NCBI GenBank assembly: GCA_017465145.1
Contig: JAFTWU010000002.1
Location: 1-38,775 of the forward strand
Direction: 5' to 3'
DNA length: 38,775 nucleotides
Source: Clostridia bacterium
GTDB taxonomy: Bacteria > Bacillota > Clostridia > Christensenellales > Borkfalkiaceae
In this document: positions 13,607 to 22,066 of the stretch, in pieces
Layout of the letters: each line of letters begins with the position of its first letter
Numbering within the stretch: the first letter of the stretch is position 1
Made by a program: the position numbers and the translations under genes
Notes under the pieces: generated by a model
Seen by the model: the letters and a program-made list of their open reading frames with translations, nothing else
What the model was told of the DNA's origin: nothing
Databases searched by the model: none

Positions 13607-15433
13607 TTACTTTAAGATTGCCTTAATTCTTCTTACGCCGGAAGATGAACTTTCTTCTTTCTTTATTACAAAAGTACCAAGTTCGCCCGTGTTTTTAACG
13701 TGGGGGCCACCGCAAATTTGCTTGTCTACGCCGTCAATGGTATAAATGGTAACCGTTTGGTCGTCGCTTTCAGCGTTGAACACGCCGTATGCACCACCTT
13801 TAACCGCGTCGCAATACTTTTCTTCCGTTTTAACTACGTCTATCTTTTTAGCGATAACTTCGTTTACGAAATTTTCCAACCATTTTAATTCTTCTTCGGT
13901 CATTTTATGGTCGCAATTAAAGTCAAACCTTAACCTTTCCGCCGTTATGTTAGAGCCCTTTTGTTCGGTTTTATCGCCAAACATTTTTCTTAAACCTGCA
14001 AGCATAATATGGGTTGCGGTGTGGTATTTAATGGTCATTTCGTTTTGTTCTGCAAGTCCACCTTTAGCCGCTTGTGCTTGCGCTTTAGATAGTTCTTGGT
14101 GTGCCTTAAACGCTTCGTTAAAAGCCGTTTCATCAACCGTTAAACCGCGCTCTGATGCAAGTTCCACCGTCAATTCTAGGGGGAAACCAAAGGTGTCGTA
14201 TAGCCTAAACGCTTGCTTGCCTGAAATTACCGTTTCGGGAATATAAGAAGGGTCTTTTTGCGCCATGAACGCGTTCTTTCTTTCCATGCCGATAATTGCT
14301 TTGTCAAATTCTTTCATACCCGCGCTTATCGTTGCCAAGAATTTTTTAATTTCTTTGTTAATTTCGTCTAAAATATAGTCTTCTTTTTCAACTAGTAAGG
14401 GATATGCAGAATCGTATATTTGTTCAATGAAAATTTTAGTGCAATCGCACATTACACTAGGTTCAATTTCTAGCATCATGCAGTATCTTATTGCACGGCG
14501 AAGAAGTCTTCTTAAAATATAGCCCGCACCCGTGTTAGAAGGGGTTATGCCGTTTTTGTCGCCGATAAGCATAACTGAAGTTCTAGTATGGTCGGCAATA
14601 ATACGCATAGCCTTTTGCGCTTTTTCATCGCTGTCATAACTCTTGTTAGAAACTTTTTCTAAGTGGGATATAACGCTTGCAAAAAGGTCGGTTTTATAAC
14701 CGTCGGAAAGTCCGTTTAAGAATAGCAATAGTCTATCTAAACCAAAACCCGTATCAACGTTTTTATTTTCTAGTTCAACGTATTTACCGCCTTCTAGTTT
14801 TTTGTATTGCATATACACGTCGTTGCCGATTTCTACGTATCTGCCACAATCACAGTTTACGTCGCAACTATCACAGCAAGGGTTATCGTGGCGGGGATAG
14901 AACCATTCGTTATCAGGCCCACAAGGTGTACCAACCGTGCCTTCTAATTCCCACCAGTTGTTAGATTTATCTAAATAAAAAATATTTTCGTCTTTTATGC
15001 CAAGTGCTTTTAAATAACCTGCCGTTTCTTCATCGCGGGGAGCAGATTCGTTGCCTTCGAAAACGGTAGAACAAATTTTGTCTTTGTCAAAACCGAAAAC
15101 TTCGGTAAGTAATTCAAAAGACCATTTTGTTTTTTCCTTTTTGAAGTAGTCGCCAAGCGACCAGTTACCCATCATTTCAAAGAAAGTGAAGTGGGTAGCG
15201 TCGCCAACAGAATCAATATCAACCGTTCTTACACAACCTTGAACGTTGCAAAGGCGTGTACCTTGTGGGTGTTTTTTGCCAAGAAGATATGGCATAAGTG
15301 GTTGCATACCCGCAACGTTAAACATAACGCCCGTAGTACCGTCGCCAATAAGGGATACCGCGCCGATATTAACGTGCCCCCTTTCTTCGTAAAATTTTAT
15401 CCATTTATCTCTTAATTCTTTAGAAGTAATCAT
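13607..15433 (-). CDS. alaS: Alanyl-tRNA synthetase, short form
   Basis: 608 residues, against about 870 for the usual bacterial enzyme. It has the class II catalytic core (motif 1 near SKELRDKWIKFYEERGH, TRLCNVQGCVRT, then FFEMMGNWSLGDYFKKE), the tRNA-recognition helices (ILRRLLRRAIRYC) and the editing domain with zinc ligands in HTATH (near 472-476) and CGGPH near 575. It ends right after the SGVRRIKAIL strand, so the linker and C-terminal DHHA1/C-Ala part are absent. No continuing frame is seen behind the stop, so this is not an obvious frameshift. It charges tRNA-Ala and may edit mischarged Ser or Gly. Confidence 0.9.
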   Translation of the reverse strand: MITSKELRDKWIKFYEERGHVNIGAVSLIGDGTTGVMFNVAGMQPLMPYLLGKKHPQGTRLCNVQGCVRTVDIDSVGDATHFTFFEMMGNWSLGDYFKKEKTKWSFELLTEVFGFDKDKICSTVFEGNESAPRDEETAGYLKALGIKDENIFYLDKSNNWWELEGTVGTPCGPDNEWFYPRHDNPCCDSCDVNCDCGRYVEIGNDVYMQYKKLEGGKYVELENKNVDTGFGLDRLLLFLNGLSDGYKTDLFASVISHLEKVSNKSYDSDEKAQKAMRIIADHTRTSVMLIGDKNGITPSNTGAGYILRRLLRRAIRYCMMLEIEPSVMCDCTKIFIEQIYDSAYPLLVEKEDYILDEINKEIKKFLATISAGMKEFDKAIIGMERKNAFMAQKDPSYIPETVISGKQAFRLYDTFGFPLELTVELASERGLTVDETAFNEAFKAHQELSKAQAQAAKGGLAEQNEMTIKYHTATHIMLAGLRKMFGDKTEQKGSNITAERLRFDFNCDHKMTEEELKWLENFVNEVIAKKIDVVKTEEKYCDAVKGGAYGVFNAESDDQTVTIYTIDGVDKQICGGPHVKNTGELGTFVIKKEESSSSGVRRIKAILK

Positions 15434-15458
15434 AATTATTTCCGTTTAATTTAATTTT

Positions 15459-15472
15459 GTCGACTTGTCGAC
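15459..15472. repeat. Inverted repeat in the cysS-alaS gap
   Basis: GTCGAC-TT-GTCGAC forms a perfect 14-base inverted repeat in the 95-base gap between cysS and alaS. A second pair ACGG/CCGT lies nearer cysS. It may be an RNA processing or regulatory site; no promoter is evident. Confidence 0.3.
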
Positions 15473-15528
15473 CGTTTTATTTTTTTGTTTTGTCTTCTTT
15501 GACGGTGCTTGTTTGCCGTTCTTTTTTA

Positions 15529-16929
15529 TTATTTTTTAATTAAGGTGTAGCAATCTTTACCGTCTTTAACTTCATAGCCAAGTGCGGAAATTTCTGCCCT
15601 TAACGCGTCTGCCGTAGCCCAATCTTTTGCTTGTTTTGCTTGTAAGCGCTTGTCGGCAAGGGCAACAACTTCAGCAGGGAAACTTTCCGCTGATACCGCC
15701 GTTTTTTCTTCGTAAGATTTAATAAACGCTTTAGCGTCCGCGGTAAACAAGCCAAGCAAGTTATAGGTTGATTTTATTTGATTAAGGTATGCGCCAACCG
15801 TTTGGTCGCCGTTATTTAACATAGCGCGCGCTTTCTTAAAGTAACCGTAAAGGTTGCTTATTGCAAGGGCGGTGTTAAAGTCGTCGTCCATACATTTATT
15901 AAACTCGGCATCGATTTCGGGGTATTCGCCCGCAATTTCTATGCCCTTTTCTACTGCCCCGTTAAACACTTTATAAAAATCGTATAAGTGCTTTTCTGCA
16001 TCGGGGAAAAGGTTATCGGTAACGTTAATGTCGCCACGATAATTGGTTTGAAGTAGCGCAAGTTTAATAACTTCTTTATCGTATTTATCAAGCAAATCTT
16101 TTAAGAAAAGGCTGTTGCCCAAAGACTTGCTCATTTTTTGACCGTTAACCTTAATTAAGCCGTTGTGTATCCAATAAGATGCAAAAGGTTTGCCCGTTAA
16201 GGCTTCGGTTTGTGCAATTTCGTTTTCGTGGTGGGGGAAAATCAAATCTCTGCCACCGCCGTGGATATCAATGCTTTCGCCAAAAGTTTTATAGTTCATT
16301 GCAGAACACTCTATATGCCAACCCGGTCTACCTTCGCCCCAAGGAGACGGCCAACTAGGTTCGCCTTCCTTTGCGCTTTTCCACAACGCAAAGTCTAGTG
16401 GGTTTTTCTTTTCTTCGTCGTTTGATACGCGAACGCCGTTGAGCGCGTCTTCTAAATTTCTATGAGAAAGTTTGCCGTAAGAATTAAAACTTTCAACGGA
16501 AAAATAAACGTCGCCCTTGTCTGTGGGATACGCGTGCCCCTTTTCGATAAGGGTTTTTACAAACGCGATAATATCGTCTATGCAGTCGGTTGCCATAATC
16601 CATACGTTAGGGTCGTCAACTGCAAGGCGTGCCATTTGCGCGTCGATATTTTCTATCATTTGCTTTGCGTAAACGTCGGCAGGGATACCCGTTTCGTTTG
16701 ACTTTACTATAATTTTATCGTCAACGTCGGTATAGTTTCTTGCATACGTTACGTCGTAGCCTTTCTTTTCTAAATATTTCCTAATGATATCGTAAATTAA
16801 AGCTTGGTAAGCGTGGCCGATATGCGCTTCACCACTAACGGTAATACCGCAAGCGTACATTTTTACCTTGCCTTCTTCGTTGGGGATAAATTCTTGTTTT
16901 TTACCTGTTAAAGTGTTATAAATTTTCAT
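15529..16929 (-). CDS. cysS: Cysteinyl-tRNA synthetase
   Basis: A 466-residue class I synthetase. It has the HIGH signature ([11 protein letters not shown], where most family members have HIGN), the zinc-site cysteine in [18 protein letters not shown] and HHENE with the other zinc ligands, and the KMSKS loop in [10 protein letters not shown]. The C-terminal ends with the short anticodon-binding part ([17 protein letters not shown]). It charges tRNA-Cys. It lies 15 bases behind cysE, the gene pair found in many Bacillota, so cysteine synthesis and its use in translation are expressed together. Confidence 0.95.
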   Translation of the reverse strand: MKIYNTLTGKKQEFIPNEEGKVKMYACGITVSGEAHIGHAYQALIYDIIRKYLEKKGYDVTYARNYTDVDDKIIVKSNETGIPADVYAKQMIENIDAQMARLAVDDPNVWIMATDCIDDIIAFVKTLIEKGHAYPTDKGDVYFSVESFNSYGKLSHRNLEDALNGVRVSNDEEKKNPLDFALWKSAKEGEPSWPSPWGEGRPGWHIECSAMNYKTFGESIDIHGGGRDLIFPHHENEIAQTEALTGKPFASYWIHNGLIKVNGQKMSKSLGNSLFLKDLLDKYDKEVIKLALLQTNYRGDINVTDNLFPDAEKHLYDFYKVFNGAVEKGIEIAGEYPEIDAEFNKCMDDDFNTALAISNLYGYFKKARAMLNNGDQTVGAYLNQIKSTYNLLGLFTADAKAFIKSYEEKTAVSAESFPAEVVALADKRLQAKQAKDWATADALRAEISALGYEVKDGKDCYTLIKK

Positions 16930-16944
16930 AATTACACCTGTTAA

Positions 16945-17589
16945 TTATTTACCGTTTTTTTCATTTTCATATTTGTTTAAGCGTTCTTCTAAAAGGAAAA
17001 GTTTTTCCCTTAAATTACAAAGTTCTTGTGCAACGGGGTCTTGTTTTTCTTGTTCTAGGTCGGTAACCTTAGCGCCGTTAACCCTTACTATCTTACCGGG
17101 AACGCCAACAACCGTGCTGTAGGGGGGAACTTCTTTCAAAACGACTGCGCCCGCGCCGATTTTAGCATATTCGCCAACGGTAAACCCGCCCAAAACCTTT
17201 GCGCCCGCGCTTATCGTTACGCCCTTTTTAACGGTGGGGTGACGCTTTCCGCTTTCCTTACCCGTACCGCCAAGGGTTACGCCTTGGTAGATAACCACGC
17301 CTTCTTCAATTTCTGCCGTTTCACCTATAACGACGCCTGCACCGTGGTCGATAAAAACACCGCCCGCAATTTTTGCCGCGGGGTGAATTTCTATCCCCGT
17401 CCAAAACTTTGCCCATTGTGAAATTGCACGCGCAAGTAGTTTAAACTTTATTTTATGAAAAAAGTGGGCTACCCTGTGCCAAGAAAGTGCCTTTACGCCA
17501 GAGTAGGTTAATAATATTTCAAATTTAGAGCGCGCCGCTGGGTCGAACTGTTTTGCCGCCCTTATGTCCGCGCGTAAGTTTTTGCACAT
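16945..17589 (-). CDS. cysE: Serine O-acetyltransferase
   Basis: A 214-residue left-handed beta-helix enzyme that makes O-acetylserine from serine and acetyl-CoA. The N-terminal helical part is short (Bacillus/EpsC-like size). The hexapeptide repeats begin near residue 70 (GIEIHPAAKIAGGVFIDHG) with the catalytic His in FIDHGAGVVIGETA; GKRHPTVKKG, GAGAVVLKEVP and VVGVPGKIVR complete the family pattern. A charged tail of about 45 residues follows, with heptad-like leucines, perhaps for contact with CysK. It is the first gene of the operon, with AAGGTG before the ATG. Confidence 0.95.
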   Translation of the reverse strand: MCKNLRADIRAAKQFDPAARSKFEILLTYSGVKALSWHRVAHFFHKIKFKLLARAISQWAKFWTGIEIHPAAKIAGGVFIDHGAGVVIGETAEIEEGVVIYQGVTLGGTGKESGKRHPTVKKGVTISAGAKVLGGFTVGEYAKIGAGAVVLKEVPPYSTVVGVPGKIVRVNGAKVTDLEQEKQDPVAQELCNLREKLFLLEERLNKYENEKNGK

Positions 17590-17613
17590 AATTCACCTTT
17601 ATCGTTTCAAGTA

Positions 17614-17642
17614 ATTATACCATTTAAACGGGTATCTAGCAA
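17614..17642 (-). promoter_or_regulatory. Promoter of the cysE operon with inverted repeats
   Basis: Read on the minus strand: TTGCTA (17642-17637), 17 bases, TATAAT (17619-17614), giving a short leader to the ATG at 17589. AGTAAAA/TTTTACT (17642-17657) touches the -35 box, and a nine-base-arm repeat ACTAGTTAA/TTAACTAGT lies at 17681-17700, just behind the DeoR-gene stop. No T-box motifs are present. Confidence 0.75.
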
Positions 17643-17708
17643 GTAAAACCTTTTACTTTTACTGCCCTATTCCCCGTTCTACTAGTTAAAATTAACTAGT
17701 AACCTATT

Positions 17709-18467
17709 CTAGTAAACCTTAACGCCGTTTTGTTCTAGCGTGGTTTTAAGTTCTTTTGAAAAGTTTTTGTCAACGACCATACAGTCAACGTCTAAAATAG
17801 ATGCGAAAGTGTAGGGGGTTTTTTTGTTAACCTTACTGCTATCAAGTAGCATAATAACGTTGTCGGCTTTTTTAATAACCTTTCTTTTTACTTCCGCTTC
17901 GGCTTGCCCACCGCAAGTGAAACTGCCCGTATCTTTAATATAGCCCGTTGCCGTCATAACCGCCGTTTGAATATTTATGCCGTCTATAAAATCTAAACAA
18001 GACCTGCCAACCGTTATAAAGTTACTTTTGTTAAGGTCGCCACCAAGAAGTGAAACCGTGGGCTTATGCTTTCTTAACACCGTTTCGGCAATAATTACGG
18101 CGTTGGTTAAAACGTAAAAATTATCGTCTGGTAGAGCGCGCGCAAAATAGGTGGTGGTTGAACCGCCGTCAATAAAAATACAACTCATAGGTTCAACAAG
18201 TTTAACCGCCTTGTCGGCAATTTCTAGTTTTTCTTCTGCGTTATAATTAATACGTTCTGATACCGCACCGTCGTTTGAACGAACTATTGCACCAACGGAA
18301 ACAGCACCGCCAGGCACTCTAAAGATAGCGTTATCTTCTTCTAGGCGTTGAAGGTCGCGTCTTAACGTCATTGAAGACACGCCGGGAAAAGCCCCTTCAA
18401 GTTCTTTAAGGGTTACCCTGCCGTTTTTATCAATAAATTCTTTCAAGTGGAACATTCTATCTTTCAT
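17709..18467 (-). CDS. DeoR-family transcriptional regulator
   Basis: A 252-residue regulator. The N-terminal winged HTH is at residues 1-57 (VTLKELEGAFPGVSSMTLRRDLQRLEE), followed by FRVPGGAVS. The C-terminal sugar-phosphate sensor domain has IFIDGGSTTTYFARAL, VSLLGGDLN and VIMLLDSSKVNKK, the usual DeoR pattern. AAGGGG precedes the ATG. No sugar catabolic operon is next to it, so its effector cannot be inferred. It is divergent from serS, and a palindrome in the gap could be its operator. Confidence 0.85.
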   Translation of the reverse strand: MKDRMFHLKEFIDKNGRVTLKELEGAFPGVSSMTLRRDLQRLEEDNAIFRVPGGAVSVGAIVRSNDGAVSERINYNAEEKLEIADKAVKLVEPMSCIFIDGGSTTTYFARALPDDNFYVLTNAVIIAETVLRKHKPTVSLLGGDLNKSNFITVGRSCLDFIDGINIQTAVMTATGYIKDTGSFTCGGQAEAEVKRKVIKKADNVIMLLDSSKVNKKTPYTFASILDVDCMVVDKNFSKELKTTLEQNGVKVY

Positions 18468-18530
18468 AGCCCACCCCTTTTTGTGAAAATTTAACGGTTT
18501 TTCGTGGTAAAAAAATTTCTAGCGATATAT

Positions 18531-18547
18531 TCTAAACTTTGTTTAGA
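18531..18547. promoter_or_regulatory. Candidate operator between the DeoR gene and serS
   Basis: TCTAAAC-TTT-GTTTAGA is a perfect seven-base inverted repeat 64 bases upstream of the regulator's start. Autoregulation is inferred. Confidence 0.4.
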
Positions 18548-18659
18548 TATATTTTAACAATATTTTTGTAATTGCGCAACAAAATGGGGCTAAACCGCCC
18601 TATTTTTTGTTAATTTTTTTCACTTTTGATATTTTAACCTTGTAATAGGGCGAAAAAGA

Positions 18660-18688
18660 TTGATTTTTATTGAAAAAAGATATAAAAT
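18660..18688 (+). promoter_or_regulatory. Promoter of serS
   Basis: TTGATT (18660-18665), 17 bases, TAAAAT (18683-18688); the leader is about 28 bases, which excludes a T-box. Confidence 0.65.
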
Positions 18689-18722
18689 TAAATGGTAATT
18701 TAATTACTTAACGGAGTTAACT

Positions 18723-20009
18723 ATGATTGACTTAAAAAGAATTCAAGAAAACAAAGAAAAAATTACCGAACTTTTAGCACGCAAAGGCTATACTGCGGAC
18801 TTTGACCCCCTACTTAAGCTTGACGCTGAAAGAAGGGCTGCAATTTCTGAAGTAGAAACCTTAAAGGCAAAGCGCAACAAAGTTTCGGCTGAAATACCCG
18901 CGCTTAAAAAGGCTGGTCAGCCCGTTGACGAAATCTTTAAGCAAATGCGCGCTTTGGGTGACGAAATTGCTATGCTAGACGCTAAAGCAAAAGAACTTGA
19001 CGAAAAAGTTTTTGATATTTTAGCGGGCATTCCTAATATCCCCGACGAAGATTTACTTCCCGGTGAAAAGGAAAACAACACGGTTATTAAAACCTTTGGT
19101 GAAAAACCCACCTTTGATTTTGAACCGCAAAACCACGTTGACCTTTGCACTAAACTTGGCATTATCGACTATCCCCGTGGCACTAAACTTTCGGGTGGCG
19201 GTTTTTGGCTATACCGTGGAGACGGCGCAAGGCTTGAATGGGCACTTCTTAACTTTTTTATAAGCGAACACTTAAAAGACGGTTACGAATTTATTCTCCC
19301 CCCACACCAACTTGGTTATAACTGTGGTTTCGGCGCAGGTCAATTCCCCAAATTTACCGATGAAGTATATTGGCTTGACTGTGATGAAGACAGAAAGAAA
19401 AACCGCTTTATGTTACCCACCGCTGAAACGGCGCTAGTTAACCTTTATTCTAACGAAATTATGGATGAAACGAAACTTCCTATGAAGTTATTCGCCTACA
19501 CCCCTTGCTATCGTAAAGAAGCAGGTTCTTACCGTGCAGAAGAACGCGGTATGGTGCGCGGACATCAATTCAACAAAGTTGAAATGGTGCAAATTACTAC
19601 CCCCGCTCAATCCAAAGCCGCTTTTGAAGAACTAGTTAATAAAGCAGCGTCTTTAATGGAAAAACTTGGTCTTCACTTCCACGTTTCTAAACTTGCTGCG
19701 GGCGACTGCTCTGCAACTATGTGCAGAACTTACGACATTGAAGTTTGGATTCCTTCAATGGGCATTTACAAAGAAGTAAGTTCAGTAAGTAACGCCGGTG
19801 ATTATCAAGCAAGACGTAACAACACTAGATACCGCGATACTCAAACGGGTAAACCCGCTTTCGTTCACACCTTAAACGGTAGCGGTTTGGCAACTAGCCG
19901 TATCTTCCCCGCTCTCGTTGAACAAAACCAAAATGCAGACGGCAGTATCAATATCCCCGAAGTATTACAACCCTTTATGGGCGGTCAAAAGGTTATTAAA
20001 AGCCTTTAA
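18723..20009 (+). CDS. serS: Seryl-tRNA synthetase
   Basis: A 428-residue class II synthetase. The N-terminal coiled-coil arm that grips the long variable arm of tRNA-Ser is at residues 28-100. The catalytic core has GTKLSGGGFWLYRGDGARLEWAL, motif 2 with YRKEAGSYRAEERGMVRGHQFNKVE, and motif 3 near residue 390 with GLATSRIFPALVEQ. CGGAG lies seven bases before the ATG. A strong terminator follows at 20061. Confidence 0.95.
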   Translation: MIDLKRIQENKEKITELLARKGYTADFDPLLKLDAERRAAISEVETLKAKRNKVSAEIPALKKAGQPVDEIFKQMRALGDEIAMLDAKAKELDEKVFDILAGIPNIPDEDLLPGEKENNTVIKTFGEKPTFDFEPQNHVDLCTKLGIIDYPRGTKLSGGGFWLYRGDGARLEWALLNFFISEHLKDGYEFILPPHQLGYNCGFGAGQFPKFTDEVYWLDCDEDRKKNRFMLPTAETALVNLYSNEIMDETKLPMKLFAYTPCYRKEAGSYRAEERGMVRGHQFNKVEMVQITTPAQSKAAFEELVNKAASLMEKLGLHFHVSKLAAGDCSATMCRTYDIEVWIPSMGIYKEVSSVSNAGDYQARRNNTRYRDTQTGKPAFVHTLNGSGLATSRIFPALVEQNQNADGSINIPEVLQPFMGGQKVIKSL

Positions 20010-20060
20010 TAAACAAAAATTTAACTAAAACGAAAAGATTTTTATATGATTTTACACGTA

Positions 20061-20092
20061 AAAAGCCGTTGCGATTTCGCAACGGCTTTTTT
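20061..20092 (+). terminator. Terminator of serS
   Basis: A 13-base perfect stem (AAAAGCCGTTGCG and its complement) with a four-base loop and a T run. Its core is identical to that at 20831-20860. Confidence 0.9.
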
Positions 20093-20155
20093 CATAAACT
20101 TTATTTAGTGCTCGCTATTATTTTCTTAATTTAAAAACTTTTTCTTATTTTTTAA

Positions 20156-20356
20156 CTATTCCATACCTAATAAATAGTCTGCTGAAACGTCAAAGTACTT
20201 ACATAATGCACGAATATAAGTAATTTTAGGTTCACTAACCCCATCACACCAATTGCAAACACTTTGCTTACTGCATTGCAAATCTTTCGCAAGCCTATAT
20301 TTTGTTATCCTAAATTCCTTTATTAGTTCGTTAAGTCTAACTGCAAAAATATCCAT
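20156..20356 (-). CDS. Small XRE-family helix-turn-helix regulator
   Basis: I take ATG 20356 (GGGAG seven bases upstream), giving 66 residues; a longer frame starts at 20374. It is a single HTH_3 domain: MDIFAVRLNELIKEFRITKYRLAKDLQCSK, then SVCNWCDGVSEPK as recognition helix, and a DVSADYLLGME end. It is a Cro/C1-type repressor. It is divergent from the DUF6809-like gene, with a shared 100-base control region containing three GGACT half-sites, so it probably represses both. Confidence 0.85.
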   Translation of the reverse strand: MDIFAVRLNELIKEFRITKYRLAKDLQCSKQSVCNWCDGVSEPKITYIRALCKYFDVSADYLLGME

Positions 20357-20401
20357 TTTTTCTCCCGCCACCATATTTTTAAATAAATTATACTAAAAAA
20401 A

Positions 20402-20442
20402 TGGACTAAATGCTTGACAAGTCCACTTTTTTGGACTATATT
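20402..20442 (+). promoter_or_regulatory. Divergent control region with consensus promoter and triple half-site
   Basis: TTGACA (20414-20419) and TATATT (20437-20442), 17 bases apart, drive the rightward gene. TGGACT (20402-20407), AGTCCA (20420-20425) and TGGACT (20432-20437) alternate in orientation and cover the spacer, so a repressor bound there would block the promoter. TATAAT for the leftward XRE gene is at about 20388-20393. Confidence 0.7.
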
Positions 20443-20463
20443 TGTATTAGAAAGGAGAAACGC

Positions 20464-20760
20464 ATGAAAAATATTATATCTCACTTGTTTAACGGACAAT
20501 TACGTGATTTAGAACGCTCTTTCAAAAATACACTATCAGCCAAACAACAACGCGAACTAATCGACTGTGAAAAAGCCCTTATACAGTCTTTTACGATTGC
20601 ACAAAAAAATCTTTTTTCTAAATATGAAGAGCTTGCTCTTGAACAAACTAGCATGAATATTGAAGAGTCTTTTGTTAACGGGTTTAAGATGGGGCTTTGT
20701 TTTGGCTTAGAGCTTGCCGACTATAGCCCGATAAACGCTGACTGTTCTGATGATGTGTAG
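20464..20760 (+). CDS. DUF6809-like small protein
   Basis: The start is ATG 20464 after AAAGGAG (20451-20457), giving 98 residues. All-helical and acidic: HLFNGQLRDLERSFKN, a central coiled coil, then FVNGFKMGLCFGLELAD near 75-91. This is the pattern I know from DUF6809 proteins of Clostridia, which are small proteins of unknown function often beside HTH regulators or phage genes. There is no membrane segment or signal peptide. It is controlled with the XRE gene; a toxin, antirepressor or structural role cannot be told apart. Confidence 0.65.
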   Translation: MKNIISHLFNGQLRDLERSFKNTLSAKQQRELIDCEKALIQSFTIAQKNLFSKYEELALEQTSMNIEESFVNGFKMGLCFGLELADYSPINADCSDDV

Positions 20761-20830
20761 TTTTAACTTTTTTAAGTATTTTCTTTTTTTTACGTTGTTA
20801 TAAAACTTACCATCAATAAATATGAATTTA

Positions 20831-20868
20831 AAAAGCCGTTGCGATTTCGCAACGGCTTTCTGTTTTTT
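20831..20868. terminator. Bidirectional terminator
   Basis: The same 13-base GCCGTTGCG stem as at 20061 is followed by a T-rich run. It lies between the DUF6809-like gene and the converging sugar kinase gene and could serve both. Confidence 0.85.
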
Positions 20869-20901
20869 TGACTTTCAAATTTTACGTTTATGTTTTTAAT
20901 A

Positions 20902-21999
20902 TTAATACTTTTTAATGATTGCTTCCATTTCGGGCAACAATTTTTCCATATCTTTAACAAGTTTAATTTGCGTTCTCGTTCTGTCAAGGTTGTGCCCTTC
21001 ACGGTGAGTACGGAAATAAACGTCGCCGTCTAAATAGTCGGCTAAGAATCTCATACCGCATTCGTAAGTCATTAATATTGCACCGAAAGCAAGGTTGTCG
21101 CGTTCAATTTGAGTTGCGCCCTTGCCAACTGCTGACAAATAACCTTTGGCATAACTTTCAAAAAGGTTAATATCAAAGTTAACTTTAGAAAGGTCGGGTT
21201 CGTCTTCTGCAGCGGGGTTACAACCGAAACGGATACTGTCGCCAAAGTCGTAGCAAATACTACCGGGCATTATGGTATCAAGGTCGATAACCGCAACGTT
21301 CTTGCCGGTGTTAGCATCTAGCATAACGTTGTTAAGTTTGGTGTCGTTATGGGTAACCTTAGTGGGCATTTCGCCACTTCTTAATAGGTTTACGATTCTG
21401 CCACAGTAATCTTTTCTTGATAGGTAAAAATCAATTTCTTCTTTAACGCTTGCAGCCCTGCCCATTTTGTCTGCTTTAAGACTTGCTTCAAAATCGCGGA
21501 AACGCTTTTCGGTGTTGTGGAAATCGGGCAAAACTTCGTAAAGTTTAGTAGCGTCGAATTCTGCCAAAAGGTTTGCAAAGTTACCAAAAGCAACTGCACT
21601 TTCATAGAAGTGTTCGGGCTTTTCAACAACTTGGTAAGCGATAGCGTCGGTTATAAATTTATAAACGCGGAAATATGCGTCACAACTTTCACAATGATAA
21701 TAGGGCTTGCCATCTTTAGCGTAAACGATAGAAAGGCTTTCTCTATCGGGGTTGCCACCGCGCGCCTTAATCTTTTCGCGGTTAAATTCGGTAACAAGGC
21801 GGATATTGTTCATAAGTTTATCAACGTCTTTGAATAAATTGCTGTTGATTTTTTGAACGATATAGTTCTTTTCCTTGCCGTCTTCTTTAACGACTGCAAG
21901 ATAAGTTTCGTTAATGTGACCTTCGCCGTAGCGTTCACAAGAGATAAGTTCTACGTCTAATTGAAAATTAGAAAGTACTTTGTTAAAATCGTATGCCAT
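20902..21999 (-). CDS. Phosphotransferase resembling N-acetylhexosamine 1-kinase
   Basis: I choose ATG 21999 with GGGTGA just upstream (22005-22010), giving 365 residues; a GTG nine bases earlier overlaps that site. It has the aminoglycoside/choline kinase fold: GEGHINETYLAV as nucleotide loop near 30, THNDTKLNNVMLD with the catalytic Asp near 225, VIDLDTIMPG as metal site near 245, followed by YDFGDSIRFG. This set is that of NahK-like kinases that phosphorylate sugars at C1. The exact sugar is not certain. It lies 67 bases behind a histidine phosphatase gene on the same strand. Confidence 0.8.
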   Translation of the reverse strand: MAYDFNKVLSNFQLDVELISCERYGEGHINETYLAVVKEDGKEKNYIVQKINSNLFKDVDKLMNNIRLVTEFNREKIKARGGNPDRESLSIVYAKDGKPYYHCESCDAYFRVYKFITDAIAYQVVEKPEHFYESAVAFGNFANLLAEFDATKLYEVLPDFHNTEKRFRDFEASLKADKMGRAASVKEEIDFYLSRKDYCGRIVNLLRSGEMPTKVTHNDTKLNNVMLDANTGKNVAVIDLDTIMPGSICYDFGDSIRFGCNPAAEDEPDLSKVNFDINLFESYAKGYLSAVGKGATQIERDNLAFGAILMTYECGMRFLADYLDGDVYFRTHREGHNLDRTRTQIKLVKDMEKLLPEMEAIIKKY

Positions 22000-22066
22000 A
22001 TTTTTCACCCTTTTGTTTTTTTAGGCTTTCGCCCCTTTATTTTTCGGTTTTACCCGTAAATTACTT

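Noticed and set aside
13746-14246. 166-residue plus-strand frame inside alaS
   Set aside because: It is the reverse shadow of a well conserved synthetase gene.
17590-17700. T-box before the cysE-cysS operon
   Set aside because: The promoter at 17614-17642 leaves about 20 bases of leader and no GGGTGG-type T-box sequence is present; the same holds for serS.
18585-18607. Terminator GGGC/GCCC in the gap before serS
   Set aside because: The stem is only four bases and lies upstream of both divergent genes, where a terminator has no clear use.
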